Below are positions 54,542 through 64,000 of a DNA stretch of 64,000 nt, piece by piece. The stretch spans positions 62,001 through 126,000 of the forward strand of contig PHCX01000001.1 in NCBI GenBank assembly GCA_002842435.1, in the 5' to 3' direction. Numbering within the stretch: position 1 is the stretch's first letter; the number at the start of each line of letters is the position of its first letter. Both the position numbers and the translations under genes were made by a program. The DNA comes from Betaproteobacteria bacterium HGW-Betaproteobacteria-1 (GTDB lineage: Bacteria; Pseudomonadota; Gammaproteobacteria; Burkholderiales; Methylophilaceae). The notes beneath the pieces are model-generated. The model had not been told where the DNA came from, did not search any database, and was given only the letters and a program-made list of their open reading frames with translations.

Positions 54542-55950
54542 GCACCACTGCCTGGCCGGAACCAGGCCAGCTTTTCGTGCAGCGTAACGACGCCGCCGAC
54601 GATAATCAGGCACGGCGGCTTCAGCTCTGCAGCGCTGACCTTTTCCGCCAGCGTCGCCAGATCGGCCACCACCACCCGCTGCCGTACGGTGGTTCCCTGT
54701 TGCACGACAGCAGCGGGCGTTTCTGCCGGTAAGCCGTGCAGCACCAGTTTGCGGCAGATTTCCGCAAGACCCACTAACCCCATGTAAATGACCACGGTCT
54801 GATTCGGGCGTGTCAGGGCCGGCCAATCCAGCTCAACGCTGTCAATCTCGCCATTTGAGCTGGCTTTCAAATGCCCTGTAGTGAACAGGCAGGATTGTGC
54901 ATAGTCGCGATGCGTCAAGGGAATGCCGGCATAGGTCGATACACCGTTTGCCGCCGTAATGCCCGGCACCACCTGAAACGGTATTCCTTGTTCCATCAGT
55001 GTCTCGATTTCCTCGCCACCACGGCCGAAGATGAAGGGGTCGCCGCCTTTCAGCCGGAGCACGCGCTTGCCTTCCCTGGCGAGTCGCACCAGCAGCTGAT
55101 TGATCTCTTCCTGCGGCAGGGTGTGCCGGTCACGCGCCTTGCCGACATAAATCAGCTCAGCGTCTCGCCGCACCAACTCCATGACTTCCTTGCTCACCAG
55201 TTTGTCATGGACGCAGACATCCGCCTGCTGCATCAGGCGCAAGGCCCGGAATGTCAGCAGGTCAGGATCTCCCGGCCCGCCCCCGACCAGATAGACTTCG
55301 CCATATGAACCTTGTCCCGCCGGACTTGCAAGACTCTCGGCCAAAGCGGCCCTGGCGGCATCCTCCCGGCCGGAGAACACCATTTCCGCCACCGGGCCAG
55401 CCAGCGTGTTTTCCCAGAAAATACGTCTTTCCTGGGTCGTCGCGAAGCGCTGCTTGACTGCTTCGCGAAAATCGGCCGCCAGGCTTGCCAAACGGCCATA
55501 TGTCGCGGGGATCAGGGTCTCCAGTCTGCTACGCAGCAGGCGTGCCAGTACGGGCGCAGTACCGCTGCTGCTGATGGCGATCACCAGCGGTGAACGGTCA
55601 ACGATGGAAGGCATGGTGAACGTGCATAAGTCCGGCGCATCGACCACATTGACCGGGATGTTACGTGCCCTGGCTTCCATTGAAACCGCCTGATTCACCG
55701 CCTCATCATCGGTTGCCGCAACCACCAGACAAGCGCCATCCAGCTGACCGGCAGCAAAGGTCGCGGGCAAATGACGGATACTACCGGCTGTCAGCAGGTC
55801 GACCAGTTCGTGATGCAGGGCGGGTGCGACGACTTCTACTTCAGCATCGGCCTTCAGCAGCATCGTCACCTTGCGCGACGCCACTTCGCCGCCGCCGATG
55901 ACAACGCAGCGGCGGCCTCTCAGCTTCATAAAAATCGGTAACGCTTCCAT
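54538..55950 (-). CDS. cysG: Siroheme synthase CysG
   Basis: A trifunctional enzyme of about 470 residues making siroheme for sulfite and nitrite reductases. The N-terminal third is the NAD-dependent precorrin-2 dehydrogenase/ferrochelatase (VIGGGEVASRKV, then AISSSGTAPVLAR); the C-terminal half is uroporphyrinogen-III methyltransferase (VYLVGGGPGDPDLLT, RLKGGDPFIFGRGGEE, GITAANG). ATG 55950 (MEALPIF) matches the family N-terminus; an ATG three codons earlier is possible. Confidence 0.95.
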   Translation of the reverse strand: MEALPIFMKLRGRRCVVIGGGEVASRKVTMLLKADAEVEVVAPALHHELVDLLTAGSIRHLPATFAAGQLDGACLVVAATDDEAVNQAVSMEARARNIPVNVVDAPDLCTFTMPSIVDRSPLVIAISSSGTAPVLARLLRSRLETLIPATYGRLASLAADFREAVKQRFATTQERRIFWENTLAGPVAEMVFSGREDAARAALAESLASPAGQGSYGEVYLVGGGPGDPDLLTFRALRLMQQADVCVHDKLVSKEVMELVRRDAELIYVGKARDRHTLPQEEINQLLVRLAREGKRVLRLKGGDPFIFGRGGEEIETLMEQGIPFQVVPGITAANGVSTYAGIPLTHRDYAQSCLFTTGHLKASSNGEIDSVELDWPALTRPNQTVVIYMGLVGLAEICRKLVLHGLPAETPAAVVQQGTTVRQRVVVADLATLAEKVSAAELKPPCLIIVGGVVTLHEKLAWFRPGSGA

Positions 55951-56064
55951 GCCGCACATTTTACCCGCAGATTCGCTTTTAACCTGAGCTTGGAGTAGAA
56001 TTTCGGCTTACTAATTGTTTTGCCTGACTAATTTGCACCCCTCACCTGCAGTGACACTCCCCAC

Positions 56065-57459
56065 ATGACGCCGCCAGACAAAGAAACGCTGACGGACATC
56101 AGCCGGAGCAAAAACCGGCAAGACCCAGCCCAGCCTAAAAAAGTATTCATCAAGACCTTCGGTTGCCAGATGAATGAGTACGACTCTTCACGCATGGCGG
56201 ACCTGCTCAGTGTCGACAATGGCATGATAACGACGGACAACCCGGAAGATGCCGATGTCATCCTGCTCAACACCTGCTCGGTGCGCGAAAAGGCGGAGGA
56301 CAAGGTCTACAGCCATTTGGGCCGCTTCATTCCGATGAAGGAGAAAAACCCCGGCCTCGTCATCGGCGTCGGCGGCTGCGTGGCGAGCCAGGAAGGCGAC
56401 AACATCGTCAAGCGTGCACCCTACGTCGATATCGTCTTCGGTCCGCAAACCCTGCATCGCCTGCCGGCAATGATCGAAGCCAAACGGCTGAGCGGGATTT
56501 CACAGGTGGATATCAGTTTTCCGGAAATCGAAAAATTCGATCGTCTGCCGCCGCCGCGGGTTGAAGGGGCGGCCGCCTTCCTGTCGATAATGGAAGGCTG
56601 CAGCAAATACTGCAGTTTCTGCGTCGTGCCCTACACACGTGGTGAAGAAGTATCGCGCCCGTTTGAGGATGTACTGACAGAGGCAGCAACGCTGGCAGGG
56701 CAAGGCGTCAAGGAAATCACGCTACTCGGCCAGAACGTCAACGCCTATCGCGCAGAGGACAGCAATGGCGAAAAAGTCGATCTCGCCATGCTGATCGAAT
56801 ATATCGCCGAGATTCCGCAGATCGAACGCATCCGTTTCACCACTTCGCACCCGAATGAGATGAGCCCGGCACTGATCGAGTGCTTTGCCCGCATACCCAA
56901 GCTGGTCTCGCACATCCACCTGCCGGTGCAGGCCGGTTCGGACAGAATCCTGATGGCTATGAAGCGCAACCACACGGTACTGCAATACAAATCCATCATC
57001 CGCAAACTGCGCGCCGCACGGCCGGATATCTGCATCAGCTCGGACTTCATCATCGGCTTCCCCGGCGAAACCGAGGCGGATTTTGAGGCGACCATGCAAC
57101 TGATGCGCGATGTTGGCTTCGACTACTGCTTCAGCTTTGCCTACAGCCCGCGTCCAGGCACACCGGCTACTTACCTGGTCGATGACACTGCTGCAGAAAC
57201 CAAGCAGGAACGCCTCGCCAGGCTCCAGTTATTCAACGAGGCACAAGGCAAGGCCATCAGCGAGGCCATGGTTGGCAGCGTACAGCGCGTACTGGTCGAG
57301 GGCATCTCCAAAAAGGATGGCAAGGAGCTTGCCGGCCGCACCGATAACAACCGTATTGTCAATTTCCCCGCCGGCCGCGAACTGATCAACCAGTTTGTGA
57401 ACGTCAGAATCACGCAAGCCGTCGCCCATACCTTGCGCGGCGAATTACTGAAAGACTGA
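56065..57459 (+). CDS. miaB: tRNA-2-methylthio-N6-dimethylallyladenosine synthase MiaB
   Basis: A 464-residue radical-SAM methylthiotransferase acting on A37 of tRNAs that read UNN codons. The N-terminal domain binds one 4Fe-4S cluster through cysteines in FGCQMN, LNTCSVR and GVGGCVAS; the radical-SAM motif CxxxCxxC is CSKYCSFC; a TRAM domain closes the protein. It starts the miaB-phoH-ybeY-corC operon, with only two bases before phoH. Confidence 0.97.
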   Translation: MTPPDKETLTDISRSKNRQDPAQPKKVFIKTFGCQMNEYDSSRMADLLSVDNGMITTDNPEDADVILLNTCSVREKAEDKVYSHLGRFIPMKEKNPGLVIGVGGCVASQEGDNIVKRAPYVDIVFGPQTLHRLPAMIEAKRLSGISQVDISFPEIEKFDRLPPPRVEGAAAFLSIMEGCSKYCSFCVVPYTRGEEVSRPFEDVLTEAATLAGQGVKEITLLGQNVNAYRAEDSNGEKVDLAMLIEYIAEIPQIERIRFTTSHPNEMSPALIECFARIPKLVSHIHLPVQAGSDRILMAMKRNHTVLQYKSIIRKLRAARPDICISSDFIIGFPGETEADFEATMQLMRDVGFDYCFSFAYSPRPGTPATYLVDDTAAETKQERLARLQLFNEAQGKAISEAMVGSVQRVLVEGISKKDGKELAGRTDNNRIVNFPAGRELINQFVNVRITQAVAHTLRGELLKD

Positions 57460-57461
57460 GT

Positions 57462-58445
57462 TTGGACATCACATTAAAACCTGAAGACAACATCCGCCTG
57501 GCCAACCTCTGTGGCACACTGGATGAAAACATCAAGCAGATCGAGGATGCCCTGGACGTTGGCATTGCCCGTCGCGGCGCGCATTTCAAGATCAGTGGCG
57601 ACAAGCAGAACATGGAGCTCGCGGCACAACTGCTGGAAAGCTTCTATCTGCGCGCGAAAAAGCCGATCGAACTGGAAGAAATCCAGCTCGGCCTGGTCGA
57701 ACTCGACAAACTGAGTCCGGAAGCCATCACCGCCTCCAGCATGCCAACCCTGATGACACGCCGTCCCGACCTGCACGGCCGCACACCGCGCCAAGTAGAG
57801 TATCTGCAACAGATTCAGGATTTCGACATTACTTTCGGCATCGGCCCGGCCGGTACCGGCAAGACCTATCTGGCCGTTGCCAGCGCGATCGACGCGCTGA
57901 GCCGCGACCGGGTCAAACGTATCATCCTGGTCCGCCCTGCGGTGGAGGCCGGCGAGCGCCTCGGCTTTCTGCCCGGCGACCTGGCACAAAAGGTCGACCC
58001 TTACCTGCGCCCGCTCTATGATGCACTCTACGACCTGGCCGGTTACGACAGCGTCAACAAGATGTTCGAGCGCGGCGCCATCGAAGTCGCACCGCTGGCT
58101 TACATGCGCGGCCGCACGCTGAACCAGAGTTTCATCATTCTGGATGAGGCACAGAACACCACACCGGAACAGATGAAGATGTTCCTGACTCGCATCGGCT
58201 TCGGCACCAAGGCCGTGATTACCGGCGACGTCACGCAGATCGACTTGGCACGCCACCAGAAGAGCGGCCTGGTCGAAGCCAAACAGGTGCTGAAGGATGT
58301 ACGCGGCATTGCCATGACGCATTTCCTTTCAGAGGATGTGGTGCGCCACCCCTTGGTGCAAAAAATCATCAACGCCTATGAGAAATATGACCAGACGCGC
58401 GAAGACCAGGATCAGAAAACCGCGCAGAAGGAATCACCGAAATAA
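57462..58445 (+). CDS. phoH: PhoH-like ATPase (YbeZ)
   Basis: A 327-residue cytoplasmic ATPase with an N-terminal KH-like part and a PhoH domain: Walker A GPAGTGKTYLA, then VRPAVEAGERLGFLPGD and Walker B FIILDEAQNTTPEQ. It works with the YbeY endoribonuclease in ribosome maturation. The start is TTG 57462, two bases after the miaB stop. It overlaps the ybeY start by one base. Confidence 0.95.
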   Translation: MDITLKPEDNIRLANLCGTLDENIKQIEDALDVGIARRGAHFKISGDKQNMELAAQLLESFYLRAKKPIELEEIQLGLVELDKLSPEAITASSMPTLMTRRPDLHGRTPRQVEYLQQIQDFDITFGIGPAGTGKTYLAVASAIDALSRDRVKRIILVRPAVEAGERLGFLPGDLAQKVDPYLRPLYDALYDLAGYDSVNKMFERGAIEVAPLAYMRGRTLNQSFIILDEAQNTTPEQMKMFLTRIGFGTKAVITGDVTQIDLARHQKSGLVEAKQVLKDVRGIAMTHFLSEDVVRHPLVQKIINAYEKYDQTREDQDQKTAQKESPK

Positions 58446-58891
58446 TGCCCGGCCTGTCCATGAATGTGCAATACGCATCAGCGCTTGAAGGCCTGCCCAC
58501 GCCAGCGCAGTTCAAACGCTGGGCAAGAAAGACGCTGCGTGTCGATGCTGAAATCGCCCTGCGTATCGTTGATGAAGACGAAGGCCGCATGCTGAACCGC
58601 GAGTATCGTGGCAAGGATTATGCTACGAATGTACTAAGCTTTCCGCTGACCGAAGAACCGCAGCTGATGGGCGACATCGTTTTGTGCGCGCCAGTCGTCC
58701 TGCGGGAAGCAAAAGAGCAGCACAAGAGCGTTGAGGCCCACTTTGCGCACCTGACCGTGCACGGTGTCCTGCATCTGCATGGCTATGATCACGAAACCGA
58801 ACCTCAGGCAGAATTAATGGAAACCCTGGAAACCGGGATTGTCATGAATCTTGGCTACCCCGACCCTTATAAGGAAAATGCTCAACCATGA
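58445..58891 (+). CDS. ybeY: Endoribonuclease YbeY
   Basis: A 148-residue single-strand-specific metal-dependent RNase for 16S rRNA 3'-end maturation and ribosome quality control. The zinc site is HGVLHLHGYDHE, with the three conserved histidines. Other family blocks are LNREYRGKDYATNVLSFP and GDIVLCAPVV. ATG 58445 abuts phoH; ATG 58460 is an alternative. Confidence 0.95.
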   Translation: MPGLSMNVQYASALEGLPTPAQFKRWARKTLRVDAEIALRIVDEDEGRMLNREYRGKDYATNVLSFPLTEEPQLMGDIVLCAPVVLREAKEQHKSVEAHFAHLTVHGVLHLHGYDHETEPQAELMETLETGIVMNLGYPDPYKENAQP

Positions 58892-59754
58892 GTGAAGATG
58901 ACAAACAGAATGCCCATGAAAAGCCGCGATGGCTGGAACGGCTAAGCAATTTTCTGTTGCGCGAACCGGAAGACCGCGAACAGCTGATAGAACTGCTGCA
59001 TACGGCTTATGAAAACAACCTGCTTGATGCCGATGCGCTGTCGATGATCGAGGGCGTGCTGCAGGTCTCCGAGATGCAGGTGCGCGATGTCATGATTCCG
59101 CGCTCGCAAATGGATGTCATCGACATCACCGACCCACCGGAAAAATTCATCCCTTTCGTCATCGAAACAGCACACTCGCGCTTCCCGGTAATTGAGGAAA
59201 ACAAGGATGATGTCATCGGCATCCTGCTGGCCAAGGACTTGCTGCGCTATTACGCCGGCGAGGATTTCGAAGTGCGCGACATGCTGCGTCCTGCAGTATT
59301 CATTCCTGAATCAAAACGCCTCAACGTCCTGCTGAAGGAGTTCCGCAGCAATCGCAACCATATCGCTATCGTCGTTGATGAGTACGGCGGCGTAGCCGGT
59401 ATGGTAACGATTGAGGACGTACTGGAACAAATCGTCGGCGACATTGAGGACGAATACGATTTCGACGAAACCGAGGACAACATCATCCGCGATGCCAACG
59501 GCCGTTATCGCGTCAAGGCACTGACCGAGATCGCCGATTTCAATGAGGCGCTGGGGACCGACTTCAGCGACGAGGAATACTCCACTATCGGCGGCCTGGT
59601 CGTCAGCAAGTTCGGCCACCTGCCGAAGCGCGGTGAACAGGTCACTTTCGACAATCTCAGCTTCACCGCCCTGCGCGCAGACAGCCGCCGCTTGCATTCA
59701 ATGAGTGTAGAGATTCTTGCAATGCCTGAGTCAGGGACTGGAACTGCCGGATAA
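58888..59754 (+). CDS. corC: HlyC/CorC family CBS-domain protein
   Basis: A 288-residue cytosolic protein with paired CBS domains (about 65-185) and a C-terminal CorC_HlyC domain (about 200-280). It has the family entry motif VRDVMIPRSQMDVI and the second-CBS stretch DEYGGVAGMVTIEDVLEQIVGDIEDE. CorC-type proteins are linked to magnesium/cobalt efflux. It overlaps the ybeY stop by four bases and usually precedes lnt; here a small exported protein and mscL intervene. Confidence 0.93.
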   Translation: MSEDDKQNAHEKPRWLERLSNFLLREPEDREQLIELLHTAYENNLLDADALSMIEGVLQVSEMQVRDVMIPRSQMDVIDITDPPEKFIPFVIETAHSRFPVIEENKDDVIGILLAKDLLRYYAGEDFEVRDMLRPAVFIPESKRLNVLLKEFRSNRNHIAIVVDEYGGVAGMVTIEDVLEQIVGDIEDEYDFDETEDNIIRDANGRYRVKALTEIADFNEALGTDFSDEEYSTIGGLVVSKFGHLPKRGEQVTFDNLSFTALRADSRRLHSMSVEILAMPESGTGTAG

Positions 59755-59869
59755 CCCTTCGGCCGCACGCCACCCTCCAACTCCGCTTTCCAGACTCTGC
59801 AGACGGGAACTTATCCCGGCTGCGCAAGTTCATAAGTAGGTGATTTCATTAACATTCAGGAGCTCCGGC

Positions 59870-60274
59870 ATGCGCGCATTATTACTGACAATGTTTCTGG
59901 CTTTTTCCGGTGCCGCATTGGCCGGCAACACTGAAGAAGCCCCACCAGCCAGCGAGATCCCGACTGTTGAGCAGGAGTTCGTTGCCGTAATCAATCAATA
60001 CAACAAGGCCGAGATCATCGCGCAGTTTGGCGAACCGGCCCAAGTTGAAAACATGAAAGTCGCCTCCACCGGCGAAATCATTGCCTCCATCTGGCAATAC
60101 CACTTCATCAATACCGACACCGAAGGGGAATATTATGAAACCACAGAGCTGGACTTCCTCGGCGACAAGGTGGTGATGGTGGTGTTCATGAATCACGACG
60201 GCCAGGAAAAGATATCCATCGAACCTCCCGCCTCATCGGAGACACAGGAATCACTGCCGGAAATACCGTTGTAA
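59870..60274 (+). CDS. Small exported protein of unknown function
   Basis: A 134-residue protein with a signal peptide (RALLLTMFLAFSGAALAG) and a mature part with a GEPAQVENMKVASTGEII...WQYHF block, resembling small lipoprotein-like SmpA/BamE-fold sequences in its pattern of one helix pair and a sheet, though I cannot assign it. AGGAG nine bases upstream supports ATG 59870; a frame start at 59840 has no binding site and spoils the signal peptide. It is ended by a strong hairpin. Confidence 0.7.
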   Translation: MRALLLTMFLAFSGAALAGNTEEAPPASEIPTVEQEFVAVINQYNKAEIIAQFGEPAQVENMKVASTGEIIASIWQYHFINTDTEGEYYETTELDFLGDKVVMVVFMNHDGQEKISIEPPASSETQESLPEIPL

Positions 60275-60303
60275 GCAACGCCTGACAATTGAATCAAGAC
60301 AGC

Positions 60304-60331
60304 AAAAAAGGGCGAATTGATCGCCCTTTTT
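60304..60331. terminator. Bidirectional terminator between exported-protein gene and mscL
   Basis: AAAAGGGCGA, loop ATTGA and TCGCCCTTTT form a 10-bp symmetrical stem with A and T runs, serving both convergent genes. Confidence 0.9.
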
Positions 60332-60354
60332 CATTTCATCTTTATCGCCGACCT

Positions 60355-60771
60355 TTATTTTTTCAAGGCGTCTCGAATCTCGCGCAACAGCAATACTTCC
60401 TCCGGTATGGCAGGAGGTGCAGCAGGCTCTTCTCTTTTTAATCGATTGATCGTGCGCACCAGCAGAAATACGGCAAAAGCGACGATGATGAAGCTGACCA
60501 GGGCATTGACAAACAGGCCGTAATTCAAGGTCACGGCGCCAGCTTCCTTCGCGGCGACCACCGTGGCGTAAGGTGCCGCAGTTGCGCCATCCTTCAGCAC
60601 AAAGAACAGTTCACTGAAATCGACATTGCCCAGCAGCAAACCCACCGGCGGCATGATCACATCATCGACAAGAGATTTCACTATGGAACCGAACGCAGCC
60701 CCGATGATGATACCGACTGCCATATCGACCACATTGCCACGCATGGCAAAGGCTTTGAATTCTTTTAACAT
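60355..60771 (-). CDS. mscL: Large-conductance mechanosensitive channel MscL
   Basis: A 138-residue channel that opens under membrane tension to release solutes on osmotic downshock. It has the family N-terminus ([27 protein letters not shown]), the periplasmic loop, the second helix ([17 protein letters not shown]) and the C-terminal helix ending [15 protein letters not shown] five bases upstream fixes ATG 60771; the frame is open ten codons earlier without support. It diverges from lnt. Confidence 0.96.
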   Translation of the reverse strand: MLKEFKAFAMRGNVVDMAVGIIIGAAFGSIVKSLVDDVIMPPVGLLLGNVDFSELFFVLKDGATAAPYATVVAAKEAGAVTLNYGLFVNALVSFIIVAFAVFLLVRTINRLKREEPAAPPAIPEEVLLLREIRDALKK

Positions 60772-60809
60772 TTCATCTCCTCTTGAATAAAGTAACCACA
60801 CCTAACCGC

Positions 60810-60815
60810 TATAAT
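60810..60815 (+). promoter_or_regulatory. Consensus -10 box (TATAAT) before lnt
   Basis: TATAAT lies 33 bases before the proposed TTG start of lnt, with TTGAAT upstream at a wide 21-base spacing. It argues that the longer frame from 60783 is not translated. Confidence 0.5.
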
Positions 60816-60848
60816 GCAAAAAGATTCATTCATCGTCTAGGATTTCCA

Positions 60849-62324
60849 TTGGCATCACTTTTACACTCGGCAAAACTCAGGCTGTTACTGGCCGCAATAC
60901 TTGGCAGCCTTGCCGTCCTCGGCTTCGCGCCTTTCTATCTCTACCCAAGCACCATTTTCAGTATCGCCGGGCTGTTTTACCTGTGGCATCACGCAGACGA
61001 TAGCAGACAGGCGGCATGGCTGGGCTTTTTTTACGGGCTTGGCCTATTCATCACCGGCATCTACTGGATCTACATCAGTCTGCACGATTTTGGCGGCATG
61101 CCCTGGTGGATGGCGGCTTTCTCGACCTTCTGCCTGTGCGCCTTTCTCTCGCTGTTCCCGGCCCTGGTTGGCTGGCTGAGCAAACGTTCGACTCTGGTGC
61201 TACTGAGCGCGCCATTACTCTGGGCGCTGGCAGAATGGGTCCGCAGCTGGATATTCACCGGCTTCCCCTGGCTGACCATAGGTTACTCGCAAACTCCCGG
61301 CAGCCCGCTCGCCGGCTTCATGCCCATCATCGGCGTCTATGGCGTTTCATTGCTCACCGCCATCACTGCGGTACTGCTGGTCTTTATCCTGCTGAAAACA
61401 CGCAGAAGAATCATGTTCGCGGCGCTGATCGCACTCTGGATGAGCGGCGCACTGCTAAAAATGGTGCCGTGGACTTCCCCGATTGGAGAGCAAATTTCCG
61501 TTGCTCTATTGCAGGGCAATATCGCCCAGGATCTCAAATGGCAGGAAGGCGAAGTGCAGCGCACGCTGGACAAGTACCTGCAACTGACGACGGACACCAC
61601 TGCAAGACTGATCGTACTGCCGGAAACCGCCCTGCCCATGCTGCTGCAATATGTGCCTGAGGACTATCTGGCCGCATTCAAGGCCCATGCCCTGCAACAT
61701 GAGAGCGATATCCTGTTCGGCGTGGTCGAATACGAAGATAAAGCTTTCTACAACAGCATGTTGAGCATAGGCATGTCGCCGACACAGGCATATCGCAAAA
61801 CCCATCTGGTGCCGTTCGGCGAATTCATCCCGCTCAAGACCGTGTTCGGCTGGATCTATAAGGACTGGCTCAATATCCCGCTGACCGACCTGGCCAGAGG
61901 CGGCTTCGACCAGAGGCCGCTGGCCATCGCCGGCCAAAAAGTCGCCGTCAACATCTGCTACGAGGATGTGTTCGGGGAAGAGATCATTTACCAGCTGCCG
62001 GAGGCGACGATACTGGTCAACACCAGCAACGATGCCTGGTACGGTGAATCTCCCGCGGCCTACCAGCACCTGCAGATATCGCAGGCACGCGCACTGGAAA
62101 CTGGACGCATGATGCTGCGCGCCACCAATACCGGGGCTACGGCCATCATCGAGAAGGACGGTGAAGTGCGGGCGCACCTGCCGCATTTCCGCACCGGCAT
62201 CCTCGAAGGCGAGGCACAGGGCTACAGCGGCAGCACGCCTTACATCCGCTTCGGCAACTGGCTGTTCCTGCTCATCACTGCTGCCGGCCTGGTTTGCCTT
62301 TTGTGGCTGCGTAAAAAGAAGTAA
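60849..62324 (+). CDS. lnt: Apolipoprotein N-acyltransferase Lnt
   Basis: An inner membrane enzyme of about 491 residues that adds the third acyl chain to lipoproteins. Six or seven transmembrane helices (residues 5-200) precede a nitrilase-like domain with catalytic Glu259 (VLPETALPM), Lys317 ([14 protein letters not shown]) and Cys370 (NICYEDVFG). A last helix lies near the C-terminus. The start is set at TTG 60849, with TAGGA at the right spacing; the frame extends to 60783 but that would place the -10 box inside the gene. Confidence 0.93.
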   Translation: MASLLHSAKLRLLLAAILGSLAVLGFAPFYLYPSTIFSIAGLFYLWHHADDSRQAAWLGFFYGLGLFITGIYWIYISLHDFGGMPWWMAAFSTFCLCAFLSLFPALVGWLSKRSTLVLLSAPLLWALAEWVRSWIFTGFPWLTIGYSQTPGSPLAGFMPIIGVYGVSLLTAITAVLLVFILLKTRRRIMFAALIALWMSGALLKMVPWTSPIGEQISVALLQGNIAQDLKWQEGEVQRTLDKYLQLTTDTTARLIVLPETALPMLLQYVPEDYLAAFKAHALQHESDILFGVVEYEDKAFYNSMLSIGMSPTQAYRKTHLVPFGEFIPLKTVFGWIYKDWLNIPLTDLARGGFDQRPLAIAGQKVAVNICYEDVFGEEIIYQLPEATILVNTSNDAWYGESPAAYQHLQISQARALETGRMMLRATNTGATAIIEKDGEVRAHLPHFRTGILEGEAQGYSGSTPYIRFGNWLFLLITAAGLVCLLWLRKKK

Positions 62325-62368
62325 AATCAACCCTTTCGCCCAACACAAAAAAAACGGCTCACATACAG

Positions 62369-63295
62369 ATGTCACTCACATTTCAAGAGATCATTCTCAC
62401 ACTACAACAATACTGGGATAAACAAGGCTGCACGCTATTGCAGCCTTACGACATGGAAGTCGGTGCCGGCACCTCTCACACTGCGACCTTTCTGCGCGCA
62501 CTCGGCCCGGAACCCTGGAAAGCCGCCTATGTGCAACCAAGCCGCCGCCCCAAGGATGGCCGCTATGGCGAAAACCCCAACCGACTGCAGCATTACTACC
62601 AGTATCAGGTCGTGCTGAAACCGGCACCGGCCAATATCCTGGAACTCTATCTGGGTTCGCTCGAGGCATTGGGTTTCAACCTGAAGGAGAATGACATCCG
62701 CTTCGTTGAGGACGACTGGGAAAACCCGACACTGGGCGCCTGGGGCCTGGGCTGGGAAGTCTGGCTCAACGGCATGGAAGTGACGCAGTTCACCTACTTC
62801 CAGCAGGTCGGCGGTATCGACTGCAAACCGATCACCGGTGAGATCACCTACGGCCTGGAGCGCCTGGCCATGTATCTGCAGGGCGTGGAGAACGTCTATG
62901 ACCTGACCTATTCGCCCGGCGTCAGCTACGGCGACGTTTTCCTGCAGAACGAAAAGGAACAGTCCGTCTATAACTTCGAGCACAGCGATGTCGACTTCCT
63001 GCTGAACGCATTCACAGCCCATGAAAAACAGGCCAAACACCTGATGGAAAACCAGCTGGCACTGCCCGCCTATGAACAGGTGCTGAAGGCTGCGCACACA
63101 TTCAATCTGCTGGATGCGCGCGGTGCGATTTCCGTCACCGAGCGTGCCGCCTATATCGGCCGCATCCGCAACCTCGCGCGCAGTGTCGCCGCCAGCTATC
63201 TGGACAGCCGCGCCCGCCTCGGCTTCCCGATGGCGCCCAAGGCCTGGGCAGATGAAATTTTGGCCAAACTGGAAAAAGAAAAGAAGGCCGCCTGA
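62369..63295 (+). CDS. glyQ: Glycyl-tRNA synthetase alpha subunit
   Basis: A 308-residue catalytic class II subunit of the bacterial heterotetrameric enzyme. It contains the start [55 protein letters not shown] and [17 protein letters not shown]. It precedes glyS by two bases. Confidence 0.97.
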   Translation: MSLTFQEIILTLQQYWDKQGCTLLQPYDMEVGAGTSHTATFLRALGPEPWKAAYVQPSRRPKDGRYGENPNRLQHYYQYQVVLKPAPANILELYLGSLEALGFNLKENDIRFVEDDWENPTLGAWGLGWEVWLNGMEVTQFTYFQQVGGIDCKPITGEITYGLERLAMYLQGVENVYDLTYSPGVSYGDVFLQNEKEQSVYNFEHSDVDFLLNAFTAHEKQAKHLMENQLALPAYEQVLKAAHTFNLLDARGAISVTERAAYIGRIRNLARSVAASYLDSRARLGFPMAPKAWADEILAKLEKEKKAA

Positions 63296-63297
63296 AT

Positions 63298-64000
63298 ATG
63301 AGTAGCAAAAATCTGTTAGTTGAATTGTTTGTAGAAGAACTGCCGCCCAAGGCGCTGAAAAAACTCGGTGAAGCATTCTCCTCGGCATTGGCCGAATCGC
63401 TGCAAGCACAAGGCCTGACCGCAGAAAACTCCGTGGTAAGCGGTTTTGCATCACCACGCCGGCTGGCTGCTCACATCACCAATGTCGCGGCCAATGCTGC
63501 CGACAAGCAGGTCGCGCAAAAGCTCATGCCGGTCAGCGTAGGTCTCGATGCCAACGGCAATGCTACCCCGGCCTTGCTGAAGAGATTGGCTGCACTCGGT
63601 GCGGACGAAACGGCTGTTCCCAGCCTCAGAAAAGAAAATGACGGCAAGGCCGATATCCTGTTCCTGGATGCGATCCAGACCGGTGTCTATCTGGCAGACG
63701 GCTTACAAAAGGCGATTGAAGACGCCATCGCCAAACTGCCCATCCCCAAGGTCATGACCTACCAGTTGCAGGAAAACTGCGAACAGCCCGGCTGGGACAG
63801 CGTCAACTTCGTCCGTCCGGCGCATGGCCTGGTTGCCCTGCATGGCAGCGACATCGTTCCCGTCAGTGTGCTCGGCCTGAAATCCGGCAACATCACATAC
63901 GGCCACCGTTTTGAAGCCAAGTCCGACTCTATCAAACTCAGCAACGCTGACAGTTACGCCCGGCAACTAAAGGACGAAGGTGCGGTGATTGCCAGCTTCG
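63298..64000 (+). CDS. glyS: Glycyl-tRNA synthetase beta subunit, N-terminal part (runs off window)
   Basis: The frame from ATG 63298 stays open for 234 codons to the window end. It starts SSKNLLVELFVEELPPKALKKL, the family N-terminus, and continues with FASPRRLAAHI and TYQLQENCEQPGWDSVNFVRP. The beta subunit helps bind tRNA-Gly. It follows glyQ by two bases. Confidence 0.95.
   Translation, partial: MSSKNLLVELFVEELPPKALKKLGEAFSSALAESLQAQGLTAENSVVSGFASPRRLAAHITNVAANAADKQVAQKLMPVSVGLDANGNATPALLKRLAALGADETAVPSLRKENDGKADILFLDAIQTGVYLADGLQKAIEDAIAKLPIPKVMTYQLQENCEQPGWDSVNFVRPAHGLVALHGSDIVPVSVLGLKSGNITYGHRFEAKSDSIKLSNADSYARQLKDEGAVIASF

Noticed and set aside
1-64000. CRISPR arrays, rRNA genes, prophage or complete insertion sequences
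   Set aside because: None was seen: no regularly spaced repeats, no rRNA-like stretches and no transposase or phage structural genes.

Overview
The window looks like a chromosome segment of a betaproteobacterium, probably Nitrosomonadales-like (Gallionellaceae, Methylophilaceae or relatives). Placement rests on gene orders usual in that class (TPR-lolB-ispE-tRNA-Gln-prs-rplY-pth-ychF; miaB-phoH-ybeY-corC...lnt-glyQ-glyS), on ubiquinone genes, RegB/RegA and EnvZ/OmpR, and on a moderately GC-rich, densely packed layout. No rRNA operon, CRISPR array, phage or intact insertion sequence is visible. The genus cannot be fixed from sequence reading alone.

Layout. 1-5.7 kb: start of an exported protein, a frameshifted REC-PAS-GGDEF-EAL pseudogene, a CheB-CheR-PAS fusion and a PAS-only protein. 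5.8-9.1 kb: rpoH behind a CIRCE operator, then on the minus strand a dynamin-like GTPase, ccoS and a 33-residue membrane microprotein missed by ordinary ORF calling. 9.2-14.1 kb: DUF971, ubiE, ubiJ, ubiB and a sodium:solute symporter. 14.1-19.1 kb: mutM and a four-gene Gld-type ABC transporter operon. 19.3-26.4 kb: outer-membrane lipoprotein assembly, isoprenoid, PRPP and translation housekeeping genes with tRNA-Gln and tRNA-Met. 26.4-27.2 kb: a 0.7 kb AT-rich insert bounded by a direct repeat of the tRNA-Met 3' end plus terminator, an integration signature with one membrane-protein gene and no integrase. 27.2-32.2 kb: an OMP, a nuclease, DUF2784, an orphan nucleotidyltransferase-fold gene behind a strong palindromic operator, and recQ.

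The most interesting part is 32.2-44.9 kb. A minus-strand six-gene block encodes a TonB receptor, a His-rich periplasmic protein, a NapH/CcoG-type membrane ferredoxin, a CcdA/TauE-like thiol membrane protein, a small membrane protein and an OprC-like copper receptor carrying CxxxM and HxM motifs. It diverges from regB, which is followed by cydP-cydA-cydB-cydX (cytochrome bd) and regA. Inverted-repeat boxes resembling RegR/RegA sites lie in the regB/TonB divergent region and directly upstream of the OprC-like gene. My reading is a redox-controlled metal (copper is the best guess) uptake and reduction module linked to respiratory oxidase choice; this is inference.

45-64 kb: a 1699-residue CheB*-CheR-PAS-GAF-PAS-GGDEF-EAL protein whose CheB serine is replaced, a FemAB/GNAT-like protein, an EF-hand protein, ompR-envZ, cysG, then miaB-phoH-ybeY-corC, a small exported protein, mscL, lnt, glyQ and the start of glyS, which runs off the window.
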